From contig DJVH01000093.1 of the NCBI GenBank assembly GCA_002440825.1, forward strand, positions 51,041 to 115,040: DNA of 64,000 nucleotides, read 5' to 3'. Source of the DNA: Bacteriovoracaceae bacterium UBA6261 (GTDB taxonomy: Bacteria; Bdellovibrionota; Bacteriovoracia; Bacteriovoracales; Bacteriovoracaceae). Below are positions 1-7,581 of this stretch, in pieces. Position numbers and translations under genes: made by a program. The notes below the pieces were generated by a model. That model saw only the letters and a list, made by a program, of their open reading frames with translations. It searched no databases and was not told where the DNA came from. The first letter of the stretch is position 1; each line of letters opens with the position of its first letter.

Positions 1-95
1 ATGATCCAAGCACTACAGGTGAAGAGGGACAAAAACAGCATCCATAAGCTTTTAGTTCACTTTACTTTAAAGCTGGCGACTATTAAGCTTTTATT

Positions 96-1334
96 ATGAA
101 AACAATTTTAAAAGTATTCGCCAGCTACAAAATGTTTATTGTCCTGATTTTGGGATTTGCCTCCGGGCTCCCTCTAGCGCTGACCGGAGGCACACTCCAG
201 GCGTGGATGAAATCAGAAAACATCAGCCTTGGAACAATCGGATTATTTTCGCTTGTCGGTCTTCCCTATTCCCTGAAATTTGTCTGGTCGCCAATCATGG
301 ACCGCTATGTTCCTCCTCTTTTTGGAAGAAGACGCGGATGGATTTTTCTGACGCAAATTGGTTTGATCGGCTCCATTATAGTCATGGGAATGTGTGATCC
401 AAAAGTTTCACTCCAAAACATTGCCATCTTTGCTTTGTTTGTTTCTTTTTTCAGCGCGAGTCAGGATATTGCTATCGACGCCTATAGAACAGAAGCAGTT
501 CCTGAAGAGGAATTGGGAGCGGCTGCCAGTATCTATATCATGGGTTACAGAATTGCGATGCTTGTTTCCGGCGGAGTTGCTTTGGGCCTCGCAGAAAAAC
601 TTCCCTGGTCGACAGTTTACTACATCATGGCCGGATGTATGGCCGTTGGTTTAATTGCCAGCGTTTTTGGTCCTGAACCCATCGTCAACGAAGCGGCTCC
701 AACTTCAATTGCCGATGCAGTCTATAAACCATTCGTTGAATTTTTCAGCAGAAAAGGAGCCATCGAAATGCTCATTTTCATTTTGATTTATAAGCTGGAT
801 GTAGCGTTTGCCATGGCCTTCACAACTCCTTTTATGATGGACCTCGGCTTCACAAAACTAGAAATTGCCGCCGTTTTAAAAGGCGCCGGTTTGATCGCCA
901 CGATCGTAGGGACGCTTACTGGCGGGGCGCTGATGCTAAAATGGAGTATGAAAAAATCTCTTTGGATTTTTGGTATTGTCCAGGGGATTTCTGGTTTAAC
1001 TTTTTATCTTCTTGCTCACGCCGGACATAATTATCCACTTATGTGGGCCTCAATTATTATCGAAAACATTTGTTCAGGTCTCGGAACCGCTGCCTTCTCA
1101 GCTTTCATGATGAGCATTTGTGATAAACGCTATACGGCGACTCAATACGCTCTTCTGACCAGCTTTATGGCCCTCACCAGAATTCTTGTACAAGCTCCAT
1201 CCGGTTTTTTACAAGAACGCGTTGGTTGGGAATGGTATTTTATTATTTCAATCCTGATTGCGATTCCTGGACTTCTGCTTCTGACTAGATTTGATAAGTG
1301 GCAAGTTCATCATCAAGAAAAAAAGACTGCATAA
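96..1334 (+). CDS. ampG: AmpG-like muropeptide MFS permease
   Basis: A 412-residue major facilitator protein with about 12 hydrophobic segments. The N-terminus carries the AmpG-type GFASGLPLALTGGTLQAW stretch, followed by the acidic/basic loop around residues 65-80 (SPIMDRY, RRRGWI) and the SASQDIAIDAYR segment typical of the AmpG/acetyl-CoA transporter branch. AmpG imports anhydro-muropeptides from periplasm to cytoplasm for cell-wall recycling; in a predator it could also take up prey wall fragments (inference). The 95 bases before it hold no gene I can support. It ends at a hairpin terminator shared with the converging esterase gene. Confidence 0.88.
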   Translation: MKTILKVFASYKMFIVLILGFASGLPLALTGGTLQAWMKSENISLGTIGLFSLVGLPYSLKFVWSPIMDRYVPPLFGRRRGWIFLTQIGLIGSIIVMGMCDPKVSLQNIAIFALFVSFFSASQDIAIDAYRTEAVPEEELGAAASIYIMGYRIAMLVSGGVALGLAEKLPWSTVYYIMAGCMAVGLIASVFGPEPIVNEAAPTSIADAVYKPFVEFFSRKGAIEMLIFILIYKLDVAFAMAFTTPFMMDLGFTKLEIAAVLKGAGLIATIVGTLTGGALMLKWSMKKSLWIFGIVQGISGLTFYLLAHAGHNYPLMWASIIIENICSGLGTAAFSAFMMSICDKRYTATQYALLTSFMALTRILVQAPSGFLQERVGWEWYFIISILIAIPGLLLLTRFDKWQVHHQEKKTA

Positions 1335-1366
1335 AAAAAAAGGTGCCCGTGGCACCTTTTTTATTT
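1335..1366. terminator. Bidirectional intrinsic terminator between ampG and esterase
   Basis: GGTGCC (1342-1347) and GGCACC (1351-1356) form a 6-bp stem with a 3-base loop, flanked by an A-run upstream and a T-run downstream, so it can end transcription from both converging genes. Confidence 0.85.
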
Positions 1367-2323
1367 TAGATTGAAAAAATCCCACATCACATCATTGGCA
1401 GAGACAGCTTGGGAAGGTTTCTCACCTTTACTCTCTCTGATTTTTTCTCCGCCTGGCCAGGAATGCCCTCCGGTTTCAGTTACACACAACTGCACGTGTA
1501 CATTGTCTTTGCAACCACTGTAAAGATCACACCAGGCTCCGTTTTTTTCCAAAACGCGTTTGGGTTTATTGTTGCAGCCGTTGAACTTAACCCATTTTTC
1601 AATTGTCGCCGGGACAGAAGTGAAATTGGAAACCATACTCTTGTCGTTAAAAGCGTTTTCTCCCGCTCCACCGTTGTATAAAACATGGTCATCATTTTTG
1701 GCGTGAATATGCAGAATAGAAATAGGTCTGGAAGGTTTGCAAGAAGTTGTGTTGTCAGTTCCTGCCACAGAAGCAATTCCGGAAATCACATCAGTGAGTT
1801 CACAAGCTAGCCGATAGCTCATCATTCCGCCGTTACTCATCCCTGTTACGTAAATTCTTTTTTTATCGATATTATAGTCCGATTGAAGTTTTTCAATCAT
1901 CGCCTTAATAAAACCTACATCGTCACTGTTTGTATCGCGGCCCTTGCCACAACATGTTCCAGCGTTCCAGGTCGCAAGCTTTCCCCCAAATCGTGAGTAA
2001 CCATTTGGGAAAGCAACGATAAAACCTTCCGATTCTGATTTAGAAATCTGGTGATAGAATTTTTCATCCGCTTGAAAGTTCATATCACCTCCGCCGCCGT
2101 GAAGAGCAATAAGCAACGGCACTGCTTTTTCCTTTTGATAGGAAGCCGGGACATGGACTTTAAAATTTCTTGTCGCTCCATTCACTTCAATGGATGATGC
2201 TGATTGATTGTTGTTTTTTCTCTCACGTCGTTCTGCAATCTTTGCGCGAATGCGGTCTCTAAACCGTCCTTCGGCCAGAGCATTGCTTGAAAAAATAACA
2301 AGAAGAATAAGAGAGTTCTTCAT
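1361..2323 (-). CDS. Secreted PHB-depolymerase/feruloyl-esterase family hydrolase
   Basis: 320 residues with a signal peptide (about residues 1-18, ending SNALA) and a basic linker (19-40). The alpha/beta-hydrolase core follows: oxyanion-hole HGGGG near 75-79, nucleophile Ser163 in GMSNGG, acid around Asp211-212 (HAKNDD) and His287 in GGHSWPGG. This is the LpqC/poly(3-hydroxybutyrate) depolymerase-like esterase family; these enzymes cleave polyester or feruloyl/acetyl esters outside the cytoplasm. Cysteine pairs (CCGK and later CxxxxxC) suggest disulfides, consistent with export. The natural substrate cannot be told from sequence. It converges on ampG. Confidence 0.82.
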   Translation of the reverse strand: MKNSLILLVIFSSNALAEGRFRDRIRAKIAERRERKNNNQSASSIEVNGATRNFKVHVPASYQKEKAVPLLIALHGGGGDMNFQADEKFYHQISKSESEGFIVAFPNGYSRFGGKLATWNAGTCCGKGRDTNSDDVGFIKAMIEKLQSDYNIDKKRIYVTGMSNGGMMSYRLACELTDVISGIASVAGTDNTTSCKPSRPISILHIHAKNDDHVLYNGGAGENAFNDKSMVSNFTSVPATIEKWVKFNGCNNKPKRVLEKNGAWCDLYSGCKDNVHVQLCVTETGGHSWPGGEKIRESKGEKPSQAVSANDVMWDFFNLK

Positions 2324-2397
2324 TGGCGCCCCCGAAAATCATTAAACATTTTTCTTTCAATTAAGCTTAATGAAAAACGGATTTCCGCGCAATGGTT

Positions 2398-3633
2398 CTA
2401 AAACTGCCCCATCGTCATACCACTCAGCTGGACAAAGATTTTTCCACTCAGAGGATCCTGGCCGTAAGCCGTTTCAAACTCAGCAGGCAGAAAATTTCTT
2501 GTCACTGAGCCCCCCAGTCCGAGTTTTGCTTTGGATGTTTTGAAGAGATCATAGGTGTACCCCACGGTCGCCGCAGTGACCCACTTCACATCAACATTGG
2601 GAATAGCTAATTCGCTTCCGCTTCGCTCAAGTGTTTCGAAACGTCCCCAGACATTGTGGGGAAGTTCATTTAGTGTGATTAAGAATTCATCCCCAAAACT
2701 TCTGAGTTTTGAAATGCGATCGTAGAAATTGGTCATGCCGAAAATAAATGTGTTGTGAAAAGTAAAACCGCGATCAGATTTTAAATGAGCAAAGACCGAT
2801 GCAGAATAGCGGTTCACTTTATCAATATCAGGTTGGTCATGTTCGGGATGTTTAACTGTCGCAAAACTCGCCATCGCATAAAGATTTTCTGAATACTCAT
2901 AAACGAATCGCATTGCTGAAGAATCCATTTTTCCAATAGGCAGATCGGTTTTAGTCGGCTCAGGCTCTTCACCATGAAAAGCAGAAGCTTCAAGTGTAAA
3001 TTGATAAACACGTAAGGACGCTCCAAGCACTGTGCTGGAGATGTGGGCCACGTCCTGACCGACATGATGTCCAAGTGGGGCATCTGGATTAATCATTCCC
3101 GTCACCCTGTGCATGAAAGCAATCGGGCCTTCTGTTGTCTGCCCTCGGGGAGAAAAGTAGACTTTAAAATGATCCTTGCCTCCCAGGCTGACCGTATCTG
3201 AAAGCGTAAGGCCCATCAGTGGAGATGAATGGGGATGTTGACCATCAATATAGGGAGCTCCGTTTTTTCGCTCTTCACCGATTTGCAAAAGAAGAGGCGC
3301 TCCTTGTTCGGGAAACGTCCACTTTTCAAAAGTCAGCATGACATCGAGATTTATATATTGAAGATCACCCACAGAGGATCCGACATCTGCCATCAACATG
3401 TTTGGGGCATAGAATTGATTTCGCCCACGATCCCCTTCGACTTTTGGCTGCGCCAAAAACGCATTTCCATGAACCATCCACATTTTCATCGGCATGCCCG
3501 ACATCGCTAACGGAGAACATCCACCTGTTTCATAATCAAAAACTTTCATGGCATCGCAGTCAGATGGAGTCATTTGAGCGAACGCAGTGGATGAAAAAAG
3601 CAGGACCATACAGAGACTAATTTTAAGTTTCAT
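2398..3633 (-). CDS. Exported protein, probable outer-membrane barrel
   Basis: 411 residues with a clear signal peptide (residues 1-19, ending STAFAQ). The mature part is rich in alternating aromatic/polar strands and contains an unusual His-rich DGQHPHSSP motif near residue 130 and a methionine-rich start (MSGMPMKMWM), a composition often seen in proteins encoded near copper resistance genes. It ends MGQF, with the C-terminal Phe typical of outer-membrane barrels. No enzyme motif is seen. Function unknown; metal (copper) handling is a guess from the Met/His content. Only 14 bases separate it from the upstream VOC gene, so the two are probably co-transcribed. Confidence 0.7.
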   Translation of the reverse strand: MKLKISLCMVLLFSSTAFAQMTPSDCDAMKVFDYETGGCSPLAMSGMPMKMWMVHGNAFLAQPKVEGDRGRNQFYAPNMLMADVGSSVGDLQYINLDVMLTFEKWTFPEQGAPLLLQIGEERKNGAPYIDGQHPHSSPLMGLTLSDTVSLGGKDHFKVYFSPRGQTTEGPIAFMHRVTGMINPDAPLGHHVGQDVAHISSTVLGASLRVYQFTLEASAFHGEEPEPTKTDLPIGKMDSSAMRFVYEYSENLYAMASFATVKHPEHDQPDIDKVNRYSASVFAHLKSDRGFTFHNTFIFGMTNFYDRISKLRSFGDEFLITLNELPHNVWGRFETLERSGSELAIPNVDVKWVTAATVGYTYDLFKTSKAKLGLGGSVTRNFLPAEFETAYGQDPLSGKIFVQLSGMTMGQF

Positions 3634-3647
3634 GATGACTCCAGTGA

Positions 3648-4130
3648 TTAATGATAAACAGAATTGTAGGATTCTTTCAAACGGCCCAGATCGAGCTTTT
3701 GCATATGCAGAACTTCCTGCATGACCTTTTCAGATTTTCTTGCATCTGGATCTGTCAGCATTTCATTCAGAGCGCGCGGAACAATCTGCCATCGCATTCC
3801 AAACTTATCGACGAGCCAGCCACATTCAACTTTTTTTCCATCTTCAGAAAGCCTTTCCCAGAAATAGTCAATTTCTTCCTGAGTATCACATTGGACCATG
3901 AGAGAAAGCGCATCTGTAAATTGAAAATGAGGACCGCCGTTGATAGCGAGATATTTTTGATCATGCAGTTGAAAATGAACAGTTCGCACACTGCCCGGAG
4001 GGCCACTCGGTTCATTTTCTCCACAATAAGTGGTCGCAAGAATTTTGCCGACTTTAAAAAGTGAGCAATAAAATTTCACTGCTTCTTCTGCTTGATTATT
4101 GAACACCAGACACGTCGTTATCTTTTGCAT
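3648..4130 (-). CDS. PhnB-like VOC (glyoxalase-fold) protein
   Basis: 160 residues of the vicinal-oxygen-chelate superfamily, PhnB/3-demethylubiquinone methyltransferase-like branch. The N-terminal repeat shows MQKITTCLVFNNQAEEAVKFY and the second repeat ends DKFGMRWQIVP, a hallmark of this branch. Such proteins are dimers with a shallow ligand pocket, often with no known substrate. It lies 65 bases beyond the terminator of small transcription unit A, and the barrel-like exported protein follows in the same direction. Confidence 0.82.
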   Translation of the reverse strand: MQKITTCLVFNNQAEEAVKFYCSLFKVGKILATTYCGENEPSGPPGSVRTVHFQLHDQKYLAINGGPHFQFTDALSLMVQCDTQEEIDYFWERLSEDGKKVECGWLVDKFGMRWQIVPRALNEMLTDPDARKSEKVMQEVLHMQKLDLGRLKESYNSVYH

Positions 4131-4159
4131 AGAAAACTCCTATGGATACTTTCGAGGCC

Positions 4160-4219
4160 GGCGTTAGTGTGGAATAAAAAAAAGAAAAAAAAAAGGGCCC
4201 TGGTGACAAATCAGGGCCC
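4160..4219 (-). terminator. Intrinsic terminator of small transcription unit A
   Basis: On the minus strand GGGCCCTG (from 4219) pairs perfectly with CAGGGCCC (ending 4195) across a 9-base loop and is followed by a very long T-rich run (about 4194-4176). It ends the minus transcript carrying the 16-codon ORF at 4285-4335. Confidence 0.85.
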
Positions 4220-4284
4220 GTCTCTTACGTTTAACAAGAATGAAAAGAATGTTTTTTAGCTTTACCTTAGTTACTGCTATAAAT

Positions 4285-4335
4285 TTAAGCTGGCGACCTT
4301 AGTCTCGAGAAAAGACAGTAGCATCTGTTTCTCAT
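4285..4335 (-). CDS. Small Arg-rich peptide A (16 aa), novel repeated family
   Basis: A 16-codon ORF beginning MRNRCYC and ending LFSRLRSPA, preceded by a strong Shine-Dalgarno (GGAGGGGG, then TAAA-ATG). It is the shortest of four related ORFs in this window sharing the pattern M-R-x-R-x-(F/Y)-(R/C)-..-F-S-R-x-R-(S/T). It sits between an FNR/CRP-like class II promoter (4374-4426) and an intrinsic terminator (4195-4219), giving a predicted transcript of about 175 bases. No similarity to a known peptide was recognised. It could be a translated micropeptide or the coding part of a dual-function RNA. Translation is inferred from the SD, frame and family conservation. Confidence 0.6.
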   Translation of the reverse strand: MRNRCYCLFSRLRSPA

Positions 4336-4373
4336 TTTACCCCCTCCGTTCTCTGAGTTACTGGTATGAACTA

Positions 4374-4426
4374 AGGATCGCACTCCAGAAGGGACTTCAC
4401 TCTGATTCATCTCAAGAACAAAAATG
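4374..4426 (-). promoter_or_regulatory. FNR/CRP-like class II promoter of unit A
   Basis: Reading the minus strand: TCAT, 8 bases, palindrome TTGAGATGAATCAG (4415-4402), then 29 bases from palindrome centre to GATCCT (4379-4374) as -10. If GATCCT spans -12 to -7 the palindrome centre lies at -41.5, class II activator geometry. Start predicted near 4367. The same arrangement with identical spacings occurs at 9733-9785, 10099-10151 and 18182-18234. Confidence 0.65.
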
Positions 4427-4458
4427 ATTTTGAATCATGGAAAATAGGCTAATACAGC

Positions 4459-5514
4459 TTAGCTTAGTGCCGGGTAATCCGTATATCCACTGGCTCCGTC
4501 AGCATAGAACGTTGAATAATTCGGTTCATTCAATGGAGCATTTTTGGAAAATCTTTCAACAAGATCGGGATTGGCTATGAATTGCACTCCCCAAGCCACT
4601 GCATCAGCTTCACCTTTTTCAATTAAGGCTTCCGCCTGTTCACGTGACATTTTTTCATTGGCAATCAGGACTCCCCCGAAGCGTTTTTTTATTTCTGCGC
4701 TCAGGCTGTCGACACCAGAATATTCGCGTGTGAAAATGAAGGCAACTTTACGTTTTCCAAGTTGCTCGGCCACATAGCCAAACGTTTCAAGTCTGTTTGA
4801 ATCATGCATGTCATGCGAGTCTCCACGAGGGGCAAGATGCACGCCGACTCGTCCTGCTCCGAAAACTTCTATCGCTGCATCGACGACTTCAAGGAGAAGA
4901 CGCGCGCGATTTTGAATCGAACCACCATAAAGATCTGTTCTCTTATTCGTTCCATCCTGAAGAAACTGATCAATCAAATACCCATTGGCCGCATGGATTT
5001 CGACTCCATCAAATCCTGCCCGTTTGGCATTCTCCGCGCCTTTTTTATAATCGGCGACAATACCGGGTATTTCATTTGTCTCAAGGGCCCGTGGAGTCAC
5101 GTAAGCTCTTTCAGGTCTAAGCAGTGAGACGTGGCCTTTCGGTTTAATGGCCGATGGAGCCACCGGCAGCTGGCCGTTTAATAATTCCGGATCAGAAATT
5201 CTTCCGACATGCCATAGCTGCATAAAAATTCTTCCGCCTTTATCATGAACGGTTTTAGTCGTTTTTTTCCAACCTTCTACTTGTTCTTCAGACCAGATTC
5301 CCGGAGTGTTGGCATAGCCCACTCCAGAGGGAGAAACACAAGTGGCTTCTGTCAGAATCAAACCTGCGCTTGCGCGCTGGCCGTAATACTCGGCCATAAG
5401 ATCATTGGGTACGCGTCCGGCATTCGCTGCACGCGCTCGTGTCAATGGCGCCATGATTATACGATTTGGCAGGATCAAATCACCGACCTTAAGGGAAGAT
5501 AATAATTTAGTCAT
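4459..5514 (-). CDS. Old-yellow-enzyme family NADH:flavin oxidoreductase
   Basis: The ORF opens at 5613, but the start chosen is ATG 5514 (residue 34), preceded by AAGGA and giving the family N-terminus MTKLLSSLKVGDLILPNRI; the upstream part would overlap the tRNA-like gene. About 351 residues form an FMN TIM barrel with MAPLTRARA, QLWHVGR, EIHAANGYLIDQFL and the GGSIQNRARLLLEV segment. OYE-type enzymes reduce activated alkenes, nitro-compounds or quinones with NAD(P)H. One oddity is that the usual RLSP-type motif after GRVGV is HLAPRGD. It diverges from the Rrf2 regulator at 5704 across a long dyad, so regulation by that protein is likely (NemR/Rrf2-like logic, inferred). Confidence 0.88.
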   Translation of the reverse strand: MTKLLSSLKVGDLILPNRIIMAPLTRARAANAGRVPNDLMAEYYGQRASAGLILTEATCVSPSGVGYANTPGIWSEEQVEGWKKTTKTVHDKGGRIFMQLWHVGRISDPELLNGQLPVAPSAIKPKGHVSLLRPERAYVTPRALETNEIPGIVADYKKGAENAKRAGFDGVEIHAANGYLIDQFLQDGTNKRTDLYGGSIQNRARLLLEVVDAAIEVFGAGRVGVHLAPRGDSHDMHDSNRLETFGYVAEQLGKRKVAFIFTREYSGVDSLSAEIKKRFGGVLIANEKMSREQAEALIEKGEADAVAWGVQFIANPDLVERFSKNAPLNEPNYSTFYADGASGYTDYPALS

Positions 5515-5534
5515 AAATATCCTTAAAAAGAATC

Positions 5535-5611
5535 TGGAGGAGAGGGATGGATTTAAACCACCGAACGGCAGGTTTGCAAGCTGCCTCCCTTGAACACTCG
5601 GGCACCTCTCC
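5535..5611 (-). tRNA. tRNA-Cys (GCA), atypical
   Basis: 77 bases on the minus strand fold as a cloverleaf: acceptor GGAGAGG/CCTCTCC (perfect), D arm CCC/GGG, anticodon arm GGCAG..CTGCC around loop TTGCAAA (anticodon GCA), T arm GGTGG/CCATC with loop TTTAAAT, and encoded T-CCA 3' end. Discriminator T plus GCA points to cysteine. It is odd in three ways: a C-C mismatch closes the anticodon loop, the D loop lacks the usual GG pair, and the T loop has T where C56 is expected. It ends 21 bases before the OYE start codon in the same direction. It could be functional, a decayed extra copy, or a tRNA-like leader. Confidence 0.62.
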
Positions 5612-5622
5612 ATAAATGTGTC

Positions 5623-5669
5623 AATTATTGTTACATTAAATCATACAGGATTTAAATGCAACAATAATT
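5623..5669. promoter_or_regulatory. Long inverted repeat between OYE and Rrf2 genes
   Basis: The left arm (5623-5642) starts AATTATTGTT-A-CATT and the right arm (5649-5669) reads GATTTAAATG-C-AACAATAATT. They match over about 20 bases with one substitution and one indel, around a 6-base centre. It is placed so that it can control both divergent genes; an Rrf2 operator is the simplest reading. Confidence 0.65.
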
Positions 5670-5703
5670 TGCACATTATTAAAGCTTCTGATAACCTCTC
5701 CGT

Positions 5704-6114
5704 ATGATTGACACACGCTTTTCTGTATCCATTCAAATTATGATGACGGTCGCCCACCACAAGGACGAGCTGGTTACATCGGAGTTACTGGCCAATGCAC
5801 TGGATACCAACCCTACCTTTGTCCGCAAGATGGTTTCGCGCCTTGTAGAGGCTGACCTTCTGAACAGCTACAGAGGAAAAGGCGGTGGCATTGAATTAGC
5901 ACGAAAGCCTAACCAGATTTCCCTCAATGATATCTACATCGCCAGCACTAACGAGAAAAAATTAATCAATGTACACAACAAGCCTATTGTTAAAACATGC
6001 GAAGTCAGCTGTTGTATCAAGTCAGTCTTGAATAACCTTGTCGATGGAATTGAAACCTCCACTCAAAGCTATCTCGCGAAGAAAACACTTCATGATTTAA
6101 TGAAACAGGTTTAA
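5704..6114 (+). CDS. Rrf2-family transcriptional regulator
   Basis: 136 residues. The winged-helix part (about 1-70) matches Rrf2: TRFSVSIQIMMTVA, LLANALDTNPTFVRKMVSRL and the wing YRGKGGGIELARKP. Three cysteines follow at 99, 103 and 104 (C-x3-CC), near where Fe-S members such as IscR/NsrR carry theirs, but the spacing is not the classic C-x5-7-C-x5-C, so cluster binding is uncertain; a thiol-based YwnA/CymR-like sensor is also possible. It is divergent from the OYE reductase with a 47-base dyad between, suggesting it controls that gene and itself. Confidence 0.85.
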   Translation: MIDTRFSVSIQIMMTVAHHKDELVTSELLANALDTNPTFVRKMVSRLVEADLLNSYRGKGGGIELARKPNQISLNDIYIASTNEKKLINVHNKPIVKTCEVSCCIKSVLNNLVDGIETSTQSYLAKKTLHDLMKQV

Positions 6115-6393
6115 TCAGCTGTTTCTATACATCCTTCTTATTAATTGTTGATTTGAATAGCGGCGGTCTTTAGCCCCGGTTCCTTTCAAACTGAAAGATT
6201 TTTCTTTATAGTTTTTTTTCTTTTTCCATTTGCGGTTGTCGTACGGACGGCTTTTCTTTTTTTCTTTCTGTTTCTTTTTTTCCCAAAAGAATTCTACCGT
6301 CTCCTGCCCTGAAACGCGGGAGCCGGGTTGAACACTTCTAAGTTCACTATAGTAAAAACTGAGTAACCCAATAATAAATTTTCTGATGAGCAT
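6115..6393 (-). CDS. Lys/Arg-rich small protein, unknown
   Basis: Start chosen at ATG 6393, where GAGGGCAA precedes the ATG (an earlier in-frame ATG lies at 6411). The 92-residue product has a short hydrophobic N-terminus (LIRKFIIGLLSFYY) followed by a strongly basic body (runs such as KKKQKEKKKS and KWKKKKNYKEK) ending RRMYRNS. The stop codon directly abuts that of the converging Rrf2 gene. Not recognised. It could be a membrane-anchored nucleic-acid-binding protein or a spurious frame in A-rich DNA. The 280 bases upstream (6394-6673) show no gene or structure I can support. Confidence 0.4.
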   Translation of the reverse strand: MLIRKFIIGLLSFYYSELRSVQPGSRVSGQETVEFFWEKKKQKEKKKSRPYDNRKWKKKKNYKEKSFSLKGTGAKDRRYSNQQLIRRMYRNS

Positions 6394-6673
6394 TTGCCCT
6401 CGCCTGCACAAAAGTAATAAACGAAATAAAAATGATTGCAGAACGTGAAATGTTCATGATGAAAGCTCCATTAAAAAAAAATTGGATAAAGGCAAATAGA
6501 AATGTAAGGCGGGATTAGATATTCATAAGCTAGATTTTGCCACACTTTAAATTATGAATCAATGGATCTGAAAAAATGCCATCTCCCCCTTCAGACTGAC
6601 TTTTATTTAGAAGACTTAGCTTTTCGCAACGAAAAACCCTTTGCACATTTTCCCTGAAAAAAGCGAGGTTTTT

Positions 6674-7123
6674 ATGCAGGAAATACATGCACTCAGTATT
6701 ATTCAGCCTTCTGGTGAACTTATTGTCCGAGGAAAGAAGAATGTCGAAAATCGTGAATGGAAAACTAAAAAACGAGGCTTCATTGCCATTCATGCATCTT
6801 CAAAATTTGACCGCAACCGATACAGCTATTTCGATGAAAATTATAAAATCCCCATCGATCCGGATGAGGTCGATTACGGGGCCATTATCGGTTTTGCCGA
6901 AATCATAGATGTCATCCAGGAAGAAGATGTCACACGGGCCACGCTGAAATGGTTTGAAGGTCGATATGGTTTCGTTCTGAAAAATATGATCAAACTTCCT
7001 AAAGCGGTTCCCATCCGGGGCTCAATGGGATTATGGAAACTTTCTGGAAAAGAGCTTGAAAAATGTTTGCAGCAATTACCTCCGGCCCAAAGAAAGATGG
7101 TCCGGGAAAATGTTCTGCAATGA
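6674..7123 (+). CDS. ASCH/PUA-like domain protein
   Basis: Start chosen at ATG 6674 (GCGAGG six bases upstream), giving 149 residues; a longer frame opens at 6641. The sequence runs ALSIIQPSGELIVRGKKNVENR, then RGFIAIHASSKF and YGAIIGFAEIIDV, the strand pattern of the ASCH domain, a PUA-related beta-barrel thought to bind RNA. ASCH proteins often have only general roles (RNA modification, translation). The C-terminal 40 residues are helical and charged. No operon partner is obvious. Confidence 0.7.
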   Translation: MQEIHALSIIQPSGELIVRGKKNVENREWKTKKRGFIAIHASSKFDRNRYSYFDENYKIPIDPDEVDYGAIIGFAEIIDVIQEEDVTRATLKWFEGRYGFVLKNMIKLPKAVPIRGSMGLWKLSGKELEKCLQQLPPAQRKMVRENVLQ

Positions 7124-7178
7124 CATTCATAATTTTTTTCAATTGGAACTGATCTTATTTTTTTGAAAAGCTCATCTG

Positions 7179-7571
7179 ATGAAATGGATGAGCTTCTGTC
7201 TTCTTATTATTGGGCTGACCGGATGTTATGAGACCCGCGAGCGGTACGGAGGGAGCAGTATTTCACCGATTTCTACAAATGACGTTTTTGAAGTGACTTG
7301 TCCTTCCCTGACGGCCGGTGAAGTCGTGATCACCGGAGGAGTTTTCTCTCCTTCAACTGAAACGATTCTGCAATACGATGTTGTTAAATGGAACAATACA
7401 GATACTGTTTCCCATACAGTGACGAGCGGAACGACTTCTGCAAGGTCAGATGTTTTTGATATTGTACTCTCTCCCGGACAGCAAAGATGTCTGCGTTTTT
7501 TGCGCACGAGAAACTATCCCTACTTTGACAGCCTCTATACAGAGATCAGAGGGGAAATCAGTGTTCGTTGA
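7179..7571 (+). CDS. Cupredoxin-like lipoprotein, copper ligands degenerate
   Basis: 130 residues with a lipoprotein signal (LIIGLTGC, Cys16). The mature part follows the plastocyanin pattern: FSPSTETILQYDVVKWNNTDTVSHTV (first His ligand present), then SPGQQRCLRFLRTRNYPYFDSLY in place of the usual Y-x-C-x2-H-x4-M loop. The Cys, second His and Met of a type 1 copper site are not in the expected positions, so it probably keeps the fold without the classical site. Outer-membrane or periplasmic anchoring is expected. Its end is 10 bases from the converging methyltransferase. Confidence 0.65.
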   Translation: MKWMSFCLLIIGLTGCYETRERYGGSSISPISTNDVFEVTCPSLTAGEVVITGGVFSPSTETILQYDVVKWNNTDTVSHTVTSGTTSARSDVFDIVLSPGQQRCLRFLRTRNYPYFDSLYTEIRGEISVR

Positions 7572-7581
7572 TTGCTTGTGA

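Noticed and set aside
1..95. A short 32-codon frame at the window edge and an 11-base match (AAGCTGGCGAC) to unit A near 4288
   Set aside because: No SD, palindrome, -10 or terminator of the small-unit family is present, and the frame has no recognisable product; the match may be chance.
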